Shown in pieces: positions 1-8,418 of a stretch of 64,000 nucleotides of DNA (its first letter is position 1; every line of letters starts with the position of its first letter). This stretch comes from Parapedobacter indicus (GTDB taxonomy: Bacteria; Bacteroidota; Bacteroidia; Sphingobacteriales; Sphingobacteriaceae). Location: contig NZ_FOQO01000003.1 of assembly GCF_900113765.1 (NCBI RefSeq), forward strand, positions 558,001 to 622,000. The letters run 5' to 3'. The notes under the pieces were generated by a model. That model saw nothing but the letters and a program-made list of their open reading frames with translations, made no database searches and was not told the origin of the DNA. The position numbers and the translations under genes were made by a program.

Positions 1-176
1 TTAATAGCGAATACAAATTAATGCAAACTTAGCGAAAGATTAACACTAGGCTGGCAAGGTTTACCCAAAAGGCAGGTCGGCTGGGAAAACTGTGCTATCA
101 ATCTATCAGTCGGTGATCCGTTTCGTCATCGTCAAGGTCATGTCGCTAGCCGACTGCATTTTTTCTCGTAACCCTA

Positions 177-956
177 TCAAAAAGGCCAACGCCGCTGAAT
201 AGGAATTGCTAACCGAATAAAGATGCGGGCAGCATGGTATAATAGGTTTTTGAACCAAACGGGTCGACGTCCCAGAAACGCATACTGTTGATAAAGCATC
301 TGCATAACGGATGACGCCAATACATGGGCACATACTTCGTTTTGGCGGTGTGCAAATTCTGGGCGCATCACATCGAAAATGAGCACAAGCCGACGGTGCT
401 GGCTGTTATTCCATGCGGTATGGACATGGGCATCGCAGAAGGGCAGGATCTTCCCCTCTTCCCATCGCCTGATCTGACCCGCAACCTGAAAACCACAATC
501 GGGTAACCCCTTCGGAACTAACAATCCTAAATGGCAGCGAATAATCGCATCCGTATCTCCTTGATGAGGATTGATATTGGCGTTTGGCTCAAGCACACTG
601 AGCGAACAGGAGGTGAGATTAGGAATGGATTTCAGGATTTTGACCGTTTCTGGACATCGCTTGCAGTTGCGATGCATGGTGTACTTCCAGAAATACAATC
701 CCATGGTTTTCCATTTGCGCGGAGGAAAGGACATGGATTTGTTGATGAAGTAAGGCTTAAGCCGGCCGGGCTTGTCAGCCAGCAACTTGGTCATTTCATC
801 TCGGATAATCGTCCAGTTATCCTCGAAGGTCTTTGTCCAAGCAAGTTGTTCCCGCTCGTAAAAGGCAGGTTCAGTGCCCATGTAACGGCCACCAAATATA
901 TTATACCAGGGGTCTGTGGCTTTTTTCGGAGAACTGGGTGGATTCATATGACTCAT
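177..956 (-). CDS. Aspartyl/asparaginyl beta-hydroxylase-like Fe(II)/2-oxoglutarate dioxygenase
   Basis: The product is 259 residues long. Residues about 125-142 carry PHQGDTDAIIRCHLGL, and residues about 173-192 carry HTAWNNSQHRRLVLIFD. Together these are the hallmark blocks of the AspH/LpxO-like double-stranded beta-helix hydroxylases: in the family the two His bind iron and the Arg of the second block binds 2-oxoglutarate. Known members hydroxylate the beta-carbon of Asp/Asn side chains or fatty acyl chains of lipid A. There is no signal peptide; the C-terminus (about 225-255) is rich in Arg and aliphatic residues and may touch a membrane. The ATG (956-954) overlaps the stop of the polyketide synthase gene as ATGA, implying translational coupling. 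The substrate is unknown. Plausible ones are the acyl product of the synthase or Asp/Asn in the glycine-rich proteins of the same operon. The family call is solid; the role is inference. Confidence 0.85.
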   Translation of the reverse strand: MSHMNPPSSPKKATDPWYNIFGGRYMGTEPAFYEREQLAWTKTFEDNWTIIRDEMTKLLADKPGRLKPYFINKSMSFPPRKWKTMGLYFWKYTMHRNCKRCPETVKILKSIPNLTSCSLSVLEPNANINPHQGDTDAIIRCHLGLLVPKGLPDCGFQVAGQIRRWEEGKILPFCDAHVHTAWNNSQHRRLVLIFDVMRPEFAHRQNEVCAHVLASSVMQMLYQQYAFLGRRPVWFKNLLYHAARIFIRLAIPIQRRWPF

Positions 957-3900
957 ACGGCAGACAAGTTGGGGATGCGATTCGGGATCTGGGATTCAAT
1001 CAGCGCAATTAATGCTTCTCGATTTTCGCGCAATAAATCATGTCCCCCCTCGAGGAAAGAAACGGAAAAATCATTTTCGGTGACATGGACCCATTCGCGG
1101 ATATTTTCCGGCGGAGCAAGCACATCATTCTTCCCACCAATTGTTACTACCGGCACAGTTATCTTTTCTTCCGATGGCCTATACGTTTCCAATAGGTTTA
1201 TATCAGTATGTAACGTATTTTTCCGCGATTCATCCAAGGCAGCCCCGTGCTCTTCCAATAGCGTCTTAGCGTTGAACGTTGCGTTTACACCCCCTGGGCG
1301 CCCACAACCAGAAAAGAAAATCGCGGTGGGTAGCTGCTGATTTGCCTTTTTCAGCGCGGCAAAAAGCTCATAAGCAACAAGCGCTCCCAAACTATGCCCG
1401 AAGAAATAAAAATCCCGGCCGTTTCCGTCAAAAGACGTAAGCAGCTCTGCGATAAGCGGAGCCATGGTTTTGTGGGGCTGTTCGCTGTTACGCTCTTCAC
1501 GGCCCGGCGCCTGAATAGCCACCAACGCTATATGGTTGGGTAAGGCACTAATCCAACTGCTATAAACCGAAGCACCTGATCCTGCTGCAGGAAAACAGTA
1601 GAGGGTAACAGCGCCGAGACCTGTGGCCTCCTTTAGTGTCACCAGGCAATCGCCCTTTGTGTGCATCACGGCATCATCTACTACCGATTGCGATGCAGAA
1701 AGCGTTTCTACCTGATCACCATAAGGGTAGTCAAACAGCGCTTCAAATATAAAATCGTTTACCGCCCTAATGGTCGGATAGTTGTACGGGAGCATACTAG
1801 GGAGCTTTAGCCGAAAACATTCTTCCAAGTTGACAACAAACGATATGGCCATGAGCGAATCCAATCCCATGAAATTAAAGCGCTGGTGCGCATCGATCTC
1901 ATCCGTGGACTCGATCAGCATCACCGAGCGCAATTCATTGCGTATGGCTTGGCCAATAAGCCGGTGCGCATCTTCTGCATTGCTGCGCTTGATTTTTGCT
2001 AACCTATCTTCGTTTCGGGAACCCAACGGTGTATCTTTTTCGGCGAAATTAGCAAATAGGGAAGGCTGCAGCGAAAAGTTAATAAATGCACTGAATTTCC
2101 CCCAATCGATGTCGGTTATTACAGCCTGTGACACACGGTGGTTCATGGCCTTTTCCATTTCACCAAGGGCAGTCTTTGCCGGAAAGAGCCGGAATCCCAT
2201 TCTGCTTAATACCTCCGTTTCACGTTCGGCAGCACTCATGCCTACTTCAGCCCAAGGCCCCCAGTTGATGCTGAGTGCCGGAACACCCAACTTATTGCGT
2301 TGATGGGCCAGCATATCCATAAAATGATTGGCGGCAGTATAATGACTTAACTCCACGGAACCCCACAATGCCGAAACGGAGGAAAAAAGCAGGAAATAAT
2401 CCAGATCGAGCTGCTGGCTTAACCGGTGCAATGCCCACGCAGCATGCATCTTGATCCGGAGCGTATCCAGTAAAACATCGGTATCGAGATCAGCCACTTT
2501 GGAAAACCAGTTTACACCAGCGGCATGAATGATTCCCCTTACCGGCAATTCCCTTTCACTCAGCTCTCCGAAAACCGCCTCCAACCCAGCCGTATCCCGC
2601 ACATCCAATGATACGATGCGGAGTTGTGCTCCTTGGTTTTTTAACTGGATCAATCGTTGAATACAATCGTAATGCTCACATCCCGCAGGAAGTAGCTCCC
2701 ACTCTTCCTGCGGGGGCAGTTGTTTGCGGCTGATGAGCAACAGGTGCCTGCTTCCATTGTCGAAGGCCCATTGTGCACAGGCGAGGCCCAATCCGCCCAA
2801 ACCACCGGTAATCACGGTAACGCCATCAGACCGGAAGGGCTTTTTCAGGCCGACTGGTGCCTCGCTGGCTGGAATTGGCGTAAGCTGCTGAACATATTGC
2901 TGATTACCTCTTATCGCTACACAGTGCTCATGCTGGGGGTTCAATATTTTCGCTAACAGGCTCATCGCCAAACTTTTATGATCCACCGCTTCCACATCTA
3001 CCAAGCCTCCGCGCCACTCGGGATGTTCTAAAAAAAGTGTTTTGGCAAATCCCCAGATTGCAGAATGGGCAAGCCGAAGCAGCGCATCGCCGTTTTCTGC
3101 CGTGCCGACATGCTGCGCTTGCTGTGTAACAATCCACACTTGTGGATGAACGGCATTTTTGTGAAGCGCCCGAAGGAGGAGCACCAGCGAGGTGATGCTA
3201 TCTTTGATATCGCTATCAAGAGCGGATGCATCTGCACGCTCCAAAAACGCGTTTACTGCCGCGCACGAAAAGATCATCTTCCATTGATTGATGTTCTCTT
3301 TCTTCTCGCGGTGGCTGATCTTGTAAATCAACCGGTCGTAATCGGTTTGCGTGGCTTTGGCAGGTATTCGGAAAACACTGGTTCCCGCCGCTTTCAGCAG
3401 GTCTGAAAGGGCCTCATTGAACGGATGCGTCGCTCCGACAACCAACCAGTTCGTGTCGGTGGTTTCCGTTAGGTTTGTCGGAGGCAGTGCTCCCACCGGA
3501 ATCCAATCAGGTATAAATTGGATCGGTTGCCCCGCCGGAGATGAAGGTACCGAAGCAAACGTCTGAACAGACGGAGTACCGGTATCGGCAAAATGTGCCA
3601 GTCGTGCAGGAGTCAATTCTTTCAACCAATACGATTGTTGCTGGAAGACGATGCCCGGTATTTTCCCCGGGAAGACATTGCCGGGGAACAAGGCATCCCA
3701 CCGTATGTCAATTCCGCCCCGATAAAGTTTCCCCACTGAATCAAGGAAAAAAAAGGCTTCAGTACGATCTCCTTTTTTTACATTCAATGAACGCAGCAAC
3801 AGCGCATCGGTGGCTACCCCGCATTCATTGACAGCCATCAGAGAGCTGCCTCCCGGTCCGATCTGAATGAAGGCAGCAACTGCTTCTTCCGGCAGTCGGT

Positions 3901-6900
3901 CGGCCGCGAGCCTAAAATTGACAGGTTGGCGAAGATGCGCCGCCCAATAAGCTGCATCGGGCCGGGTATCGACCCGCTTGCCGGTTACCGAAGATATCCA
4001 TTTACGTTGCGGCACGTGAAAATCGAGCTCCGCCGCAAAGCGTTGAAACTCGTCTACAATCGGGTCGAGCAACGGAGAATGAAAAGCCTGACCGGTACGC
4101 AATAAGCTGTGCGTAATCCCATTGGCAGAAAGAACATCCTGAAGATCGGTTATTTCCTCTTGCCTTCCGGCCAGCACAATACGGCTGCTGCTGTTGATTG
4201 CCGCGATACAGACGGAACCGTTTCCGATAAATTCCTGAATCTGATCTGGACTTGACGTTACCGCAAGCATGTGCCCTTTTATCGGTAACGAGGATGCCAG
4301 CGCTGCCCGCTTCTTGAGCAGAAGCATAGCTGTTTCCGGAGAAAAACATCCTGCAATACAAGCCGCTGCGTATTCGCCAAGGCTGTGTCCAAGCACTACA
4401 TCGGGTATACAACCTACGCTTTCCCAAAGTTGCGCCAACGCGTACTGCACGGCAAACAGTACTGGCTGTATATACATTTCGTCAAGCGAGCCCTCGCCGG
4501 TCTTGCCGAACGCAATCTCATACAAGGAAGGTGCTTTGCTATCTTGTTCAAAGGCGTTGCTGCACCTGTTAAAGGCTGTACGAAACGCGGGGTACCGATG
4601 ATACATCTCCCTGCCCATCTCTGCATACTGCTCACCCTGCCCAGTGAACAAAAAGCAGATGTGTTTATACTGCCCGAGCGAAGAAAAGGTGTTCCCATTG
4701 CTGTTTAACAGTTTTTTACGCAAGTCAGCTGCCGTATCGGCCAACACATAGCTCCGGTACCTGAAGGTACTTCGGTTAAGTGCCTGAGCCGCGGCAAGCT
4801 CCTGTACCGATGCTTCCGGCTGATCTGCTAACCACGTAGTCCAACAATCAGCCAACGCGCTCAACGCTTGCGGTGTGTGTGCCGACAACGGAAAAATTGT
4901 CTGACCGTACTGTTTCTGTTCGGGATCCGCAGTGCATTCAATGGGCATTTCCACGTACTCTTCAAGAATTGCATGCACCAGGGACCCGCCAAATCCAAAC
5001 GAACTGATGGCCGCCATGCGCGGGGATTCCTCTTCTTTCCATTCGGTCAGTGCATCGGCGATTTCTAATCTTGATCCGTTGAGCTGGATATGGGGATTGA
5101 GCCGTTGCAAGTGAATGTGTGGGGGAATTTTTTTTTGCTGGAGCATCCATACGATTTTAATCACACTAGCAATGCCGGCAGCAGCTTCCAAATGACCGAT
5201 ATTCGATTTAACTGACCCAACGTAGCAGGATGCTCCTCCGGCTTCTCCATACACTTTTCTAATCTGCGCCATTTCCACAGGGTCGCCCACGGAAGTTCCC
5301 GTTCCGTGCGCCTCCACATAAGAGATGGCCGATGCAGCGATACCGGATTGTTGAATGGTCTCTCGCAGCAACCGATGTTGTGCTTCGGCGTCGGGCGCCG
5401 TGATCACCGCACTGTGCCCATCCTGGGCAGCCTTTGTAGCACGTACCACGGCCAGTATGCGATCGCCGTCGCGCAAAGCAGCGGAACGTCGTTTCAACAT
5501 GACCAAACCGCAGCCTTCGGAACGTACGTAGCCATCCGCCGATGCGTCAAACGTTTTGCATCGCCCCGTTGCCGACATCATCCCAAATTGGGAAAGCGTA
5601 ATGGTGGGCCCGGGTGAAAGCAGCGCATTCACACCACCCACAATCGCCTGCGTGCATTCACCGTTCCGCATCGCCTGAACGGCCAGGTGAAATGCAGTAA
5701 GGGAGGAAGAGCAAGCCGTATCAATGGCCATACTCGGACCTTTCAAATCATAAAAATAAGATAGCCTGTTGGCTGCGATGCTATTTGCGTTGCCGAGCCC
5801 CGAGTAGGCATTGAAACTTTCCATTCCCGGGATCAGCTTGATTTTCATATAAAGGTAATCATTCGTGGAAACGCCAATGAAAACTCCGGTACTGCTACCA
5901 GCTAATTCCTCCTTTTTTGTTCCAGAATTTTCCATTAGCCTCCAGGATGTTTCGAGTAACAGGCGGTGCTGTGGATCAATCTCTGGAGCTTCGTGTTCAG
6001 AAATGCCGAAAAATGCCGGGTCAAAGAGGTCCATGTCTCCGACGAAGCCCCCCCATGCGGTGTTGGTTTTTCCGGGTATGGCGGGCCGCTCATCGTAGAA
6101 CAAGGCGTTATCCCAACGTGACGCGGGGACCTCGGTAATGGCATCACGGCCTTGAGCCAACAGTTCCCAGAAGGCCTCAGGCGAAGTGGCTCCCCCAGGA
6201 AACCGGCAGGCCGCACCGGTAATGACGATCGGATCTGCCTCGTCGGGCGATACGCCCACCCGCATTTCTTCGTCAGCACGTTGCGTATAGAGCGGCTGAA
6301 GCTCCTCGGCAAGGTACCTTCGCAGGCATGCTTTCCGGGAGATTTTATAGTTCGCGGTACGGGGCAAAAAACCTGTGGGCAACAGAACAATCTCATCAGG
6401 TACAATGGCGTAGTTGTCAGCAAGGTTCGCCCGGATGTGGGCTACAGTTTGCTTATAGGCGACGACCCCGAGGTGGCGATCTATTTCCTGAAATAGATAA
6501 AATCGTTCACGATTGGCGGCGGTATCACTCACGGCTGCTGTGAGGTCATTGCTACGGACAAAGGGTTGGCCCATCCGGGCTGCATGTTCAATGTCTTCCG
6601 ACGAATGGTTGACGCCCCGGATAATCACGATTTCCTTGCTTCGTCCCGTAATGTATAAAAAATCACCGCTGAGGAATCCACGATCGCCAGTAGCCAACCC
6701 GTCCATACCGGCTTCATCACCGTAATATCCGGAAGACACTCCATTCCCTCTGATGTATATCTCTCCTTCCTCTCCTTCGGCACACGATTTCCCCCCTGGC
6801 TCTTTTCGGATGGTAATCGTTGTCAGGTCGCTGACCCGGTAGGGTATCAATGCCCGGCCTAGCTTGTTACCGGTATCTCTTCGTTGGACAAGCTTGTCCA

Positions 6901-7915
6901 GCGTAGACAAACTATCACCTCCACCAGCCACCAACAGGGTAGCCTCCGCCAAACCATATACAGGCTTAAAGGCCTCCTTACGGAATCCGGTAACTGAAAA
7001 ATGGCCTGCAAAGCCATCCAGTATTTCAGGAGATACGGTTTCGGAACCTACGTATGCATATTTCCAGCTTGAAAGATCCAAATCACCGGACGGATTTATT
7101 TTACGCACGCAATGCGCAAAGGCGAAATTAGGCGCGGCAGCACTATTGGCTTTATAGGTGTCAATGGCACGCAGCCAACTGTCGGGTTTCGCGATGAACG
7201 AGGTAGGAGGAAGCAAAATGGCGGTTCCAGTTTCATAAAGCGCTGTAAACAAGTGCCCAACCAGTCCCATATCGTGATGAAGGGGAATCCAGCCAGCCAC
7301 GCGCACACGTTCGCTGCGCTGGAACACTTGGTACATTTGAAACAGATTCGCGATCACATTTTCATGCCGAAGCACCACACCTTTGGGCATAGAAGTGGAA
7401 CCAGAGGTGTATTGGATATACGCCGTGTGGTGTGGCAGAATATCGGGAAGTGAGCAGCTGGAAGATTGGTTTTCCGATAGCCGGTCAGCGGCTACGATCG
7501 GCAAACTGAGATCGGATTCCTTGTTGAGGAATGCGTCTACGAAACCGCATTGTTCGCCGGGAACCAATAGTGCATGTGCCTTCCGTTGCTGCGCAATAGT
7601 TTTCAGCCTGCCCATACCCGACTTGTCGTTCCGGCCTCGCAAAGGAGGCAAAGGTGCAGGGATACGACCGGCTAATATACATCCGAAAAAACAGCGGATA
7701 AACGACTCGTGATCGTCTACGGCCAGCAAAACTACATCCCCGGCATCACCGACAGCTAATAAGCTTTGTGCAGCTTCCAGACAGGTGGCTCTGAGTTCTT
7801 CAAAATTCAGTCGCTTTTTTTCCTTCCCATATGAATCCAGTAATATAAGGGCAGTTTCCTGTCTAAATTCATCAGGGAAATTGAGTACGAGATCAGCTAC
7901 GTTCTTTTTGTCCAT
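953..7915 (-). CDS. Multidomain polyketide synthase FAAL-KS-AT-KR-ACP-TE
   Basis: A 2320-residue type I modular enzyme. Domains with approximate residues: fatty acyl-AMP ligase 1-545 (ATP loop YTSGSTSMPKGV near 173, YGLAEATL, C-terminal RTANYKISRKAC); ketosynthase 560-985 (DTACSSS with Cys near 735, HGTGTSVGDP, KSNIGHLEAAAG); acyltransferase 1090-1390 (GHSLGEYAA Ser near 1177; QAFHS suggests malonyl-CoA); ketoreductase about 1430-1930 (GGLGGLG near 1705, active-site Tyr in SHYTAANHF near 1858); acyl carrier protein 1985-2060 (GLDSL Ser near 2020); GrsT-like thioesterase 2080-2310 (GHSLGA near 2175, GGHDLL His). Predicted chemistry: activate a fatty acid, add one malonate unit, reduce to the beta-hydroxyacyl form and release it. 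No carrier domain lies between FAAL and KS, only about 25 linker residues, which is unusual. It is followed by the overlapping dioxygenase gene and preceded, 5 nt away, by the 162-residue gene. Confidence 0.95.
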   Translation of the reverse strand: MDKKNVADLVLNFPDEFRQETALILLDSYGKEKKRLNFEELRATCLEAAQSLLAVGDAGDVVLLAVDDHESFIRCFFGCILAGRIPAPLPPLRGRNDKSGMGRLKTIAQQRKAHALLVPGEQCGFVDAFLNKESDLSLPIVAADRLSENQSSSCSLPDILPHHTAYIQYTSGSTSMPKGVVLRHENVIANLFQMYQVFQRSERVRVAGWIPLHHDMGLVGHLFTALYETGTAILLPPTSFIAKPDSWLRAIDTYKANSAAAPNFAFAHCVRKINPSGDLDLSSWKYAYVGSETVSPEILDGFAGHFSVTGFRKEAFKPVYGLAEATLLVAGGGDSLSTLDKLVQRRDTGNKLGRALIPYRVSDLTTITIRKEPGGKSCAEGEEGEIYIRGNGVSSGYYGDEAGMDGLATGDRGFLSGDFLYITGRSKEIVIIRGVNHSSEDIEHAARMGQPFVRSNDLTAAVSDTAANRERFYLFQEIDRHLGVVAYKQTVAHIRANLADNYAIVPDEIVLLPTGFLPRTANYKISRKACLRRYLAEELQPLYTQRADEEMRVGVSPDEADPIVITGAACRFPGGATSPEAFWELLAQGRDAITEVPASRWDNALFYDERPAIPGKTNTAWGGFVGDMDLFDPAFFGISEHEAPEIDPQHRLLLETSWRLMENSGTKKEELAGSSTGVFIGVSTNDYLYMKIKLIPGMESFNAYSGLGNANSIAANRLSYFYDLKGPSMAIDTACSSSLTAFHLAVQAMRNGECTQAIVGGVNALLSPGPTITLSQFGMMSATGRCKTFDASADGYVRSEGCGLVMLKRRSAALRDGDRILAVVRATKAAQDGHSAVITAPDAEAQHRLLRETIQQSGIAASAISYVEAHGTGTSVGDPVEMAQIRKVYGEAGGASCYVGSVKSNIGHLEAAAGIASVIKIVWMLQQKKIPPHIHLQRLNPHIQLNGSRLEIADALTEWKEEESPRMAAISSFGFGGSLVHAILEEYVEMPIECTADPEQKQYGQTIFPLSAHTPQALSALADCWTTWLADQPEASVQELAAAQALNRSTFRYRSYVLADTAADLRKKLLNSNGNTFSSLGQYKHICFLFTGQGEQYAEMGREMYHRYPAFRTAFNRCSNAFEQDSKAPSLYEIAFGKTGEGSLDEMYIQPVLFAVQYALAQLWESVGCIPDVVLGHSLGEYAAACIAGCFSPETAMLLLKKRAALASSLPIKGHMLAVTSSPDQIQEFIGNGSVCIAAINSSSRIVLAGRQEEITDLQDVLSANGITHSLLRTGQAFHSPLLDPIVDEFQRFAAELDFHVPQRKWISSVTGKRVDTRPDAAYWAAHLRQPVNFRLAADRLPEEAVAAFIQIGPGGSSLMAVNECGVATDALLLRSLNVKKGDRTEAFFFLDSVGKLYRGGIDIRWDALFPGNVFPGKIPGIVFQQQSYWLKELTPARLAHFADTGTPSVQTFASVPSSPAGQPIQFIPDWIPVGALPPTNLTETTDTNWLVVGATHPFNEALSDLLKAAGTSVFRIPAKATQTDYDRLIYKISHREKKENINQWKMIFSCAAVNAFLERADASALDSDIKDSITSLVLLLRALHKNAVHPQVWIVTQQAQHVGTAENGDALLRLAHSAIWGFAKTLFLEHPEWRGGLVDVEAVDHKSLAMSLLAKILNPQHEHCVAIRGNQQYVQQLTPIPASEAPVGLKKPFRSDGVTVITGGLGGLGLACAQWAFDNGSRHLLLISRKQLPPQEEWELLPAGCEHYDCIQRLIQLKNQGAQLRIVSLDVRDTAGLEAVFGELSERELPVRGIIHAAGVNWFSKVADLDTDVLLDTLRIKMHAAWALHRLSQQLDLDYFLLFSSVSALWGSVELSHYTAANHFMDMLAHQRNKLGVPALSINWGPWAEVGMSAAERETEVLSRMGFRLFPAKTALGEMEKAMNHRVSQAVITDIDWGKFSAFINFSLQPSLFANFAEKDTPLGSRNEDRLAKIKRSNAEDAHRLIGQAIRNELRSVMLIESTDEIDAHQRFNFMGLDSLMAISFVVNLEECFRLKLPSMLPYNYPTIRAVNDFIFEALFDYPYGDQVETLSASQSVVDDAVMHTKGDCLVTLKEATGLGAVTLYCFPAAGSGASVYSSWISALPNHIALVAIQAPGREERNSEQPHKTMAPLIAELLTSFDGNGRDFYFFGHSLGALVAYELFAALKKANQQLPTAIFFSGCGRPGGVNATFNAKTLLEEHGAALDESRKNTLHTDINLLETYRPSEEKITVPVVTIGGKNDVLAPPENIREWVHVTENDFSVSFLEGGHDLLRENREALIALIESQIPNRIPNLSAV

Positions 7916-7920
7916 TTTTG

Positions 7921-8409
7921 TTACCAGTATTCGTGTTGCGGTATGGTATGCCGACTACCATCACTCGTCCGTATAGCCCATAATTTACGTTGCTCTTCTT
8001 CAAAACCAAAATAAATGTTATAGGTCGCTGTTTCCCAAGTATATATATCAAAAACAATCCGGTTGTCGCCGTATCCTAACGCGTCGGCAATTGCTTCTAC
8101 GCTGTCCACCTGTTGACCGTTGATAACCAGATTCTGGCATTGGGGAAGTCCATCCCAATTTGTATTCCATGTCGTGATATCGCCTAGGATGTAGAGCATA
8201 TCGCCTTTAGGCTGAACATTCAGAAAGTTGCAGATTTGCTGCAGATCTTGCTGGGGAGCCTGGGGAAAGAGCACCGCATGACCTCCGCGACGCGTCGCAT
8301 CGGATAAAACCGCGGTAAGGGCTAAACAGCTGTTGATACCCGGATAAAGCAAGGTATCCGCCGGATTGACGGTGTTTGTTTGTCCTTCGGTGATCGAGAT
8401 AATAGGCAT
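7921..8409 (-). CDS. Small protein with CheD/CNF-like Cys/His pattern, function unknown
   Basis: 162 residues, no signal peptide or membrane segment. The N-terminal third reads NSCLALTAVLSDATRRGGHA, placing Cys28 and His44 sixteen residues apart. CheD glutamine deamidases have GSC followed by a hydrophobic strand, Asp, a Gly-Gly pair and the catalytic His, about 17 residues from the Cys; CNF1 and BLF1 toxins use the same Cys-His logic. The match is suggestive only, because I do not see the rest of CheD, and the second half (Trp- and Tyr-rich, ending PQHEYW) is unfamiliar. If real, it would deamidate Gln/Asn in a partner, possibly another operon protein. It sits 5 nt before the polyketide synthase gene and 9 nt after the 618-residue gene, so it is part of the long operon. 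The gene is certain; the function is a hypothesis. Confidence 0.8.
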   Translation of the reverse strand: MPIISITEGQTNTVNPADTLLYPGINSCLALTAVLSDATRRGGHAVLFPQAPQQDLQQICNFLNVQPKGDMLYILGDITTWNTNWDGLPQCQNLVINGQQVDSVEAIADALGYGDNRIVFDIYTWETATYNIYFGFEEEQRKLWAIRTSDGSRHTIPQHEYW

Positions 8410-8418
8410 ACTATTTCG

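Noticed and set aside
1..176. Possible further operon gene or terminator at the left edge
   Set aside because: Only short frames that shadow the dioxygenase gene are present, and the only hairpin (GTCGCTAGCCGAC) has a 4-bp stem with its T-run on the wrong strand.
531..1340. A 269-codon open frame on the plus strand opposite the dioxygenase and the end of the synthase
   Set aside because: It is antisense to two well-identified genes, its translation has no family pattern, and its existence follows from the codon bias of the real strand.
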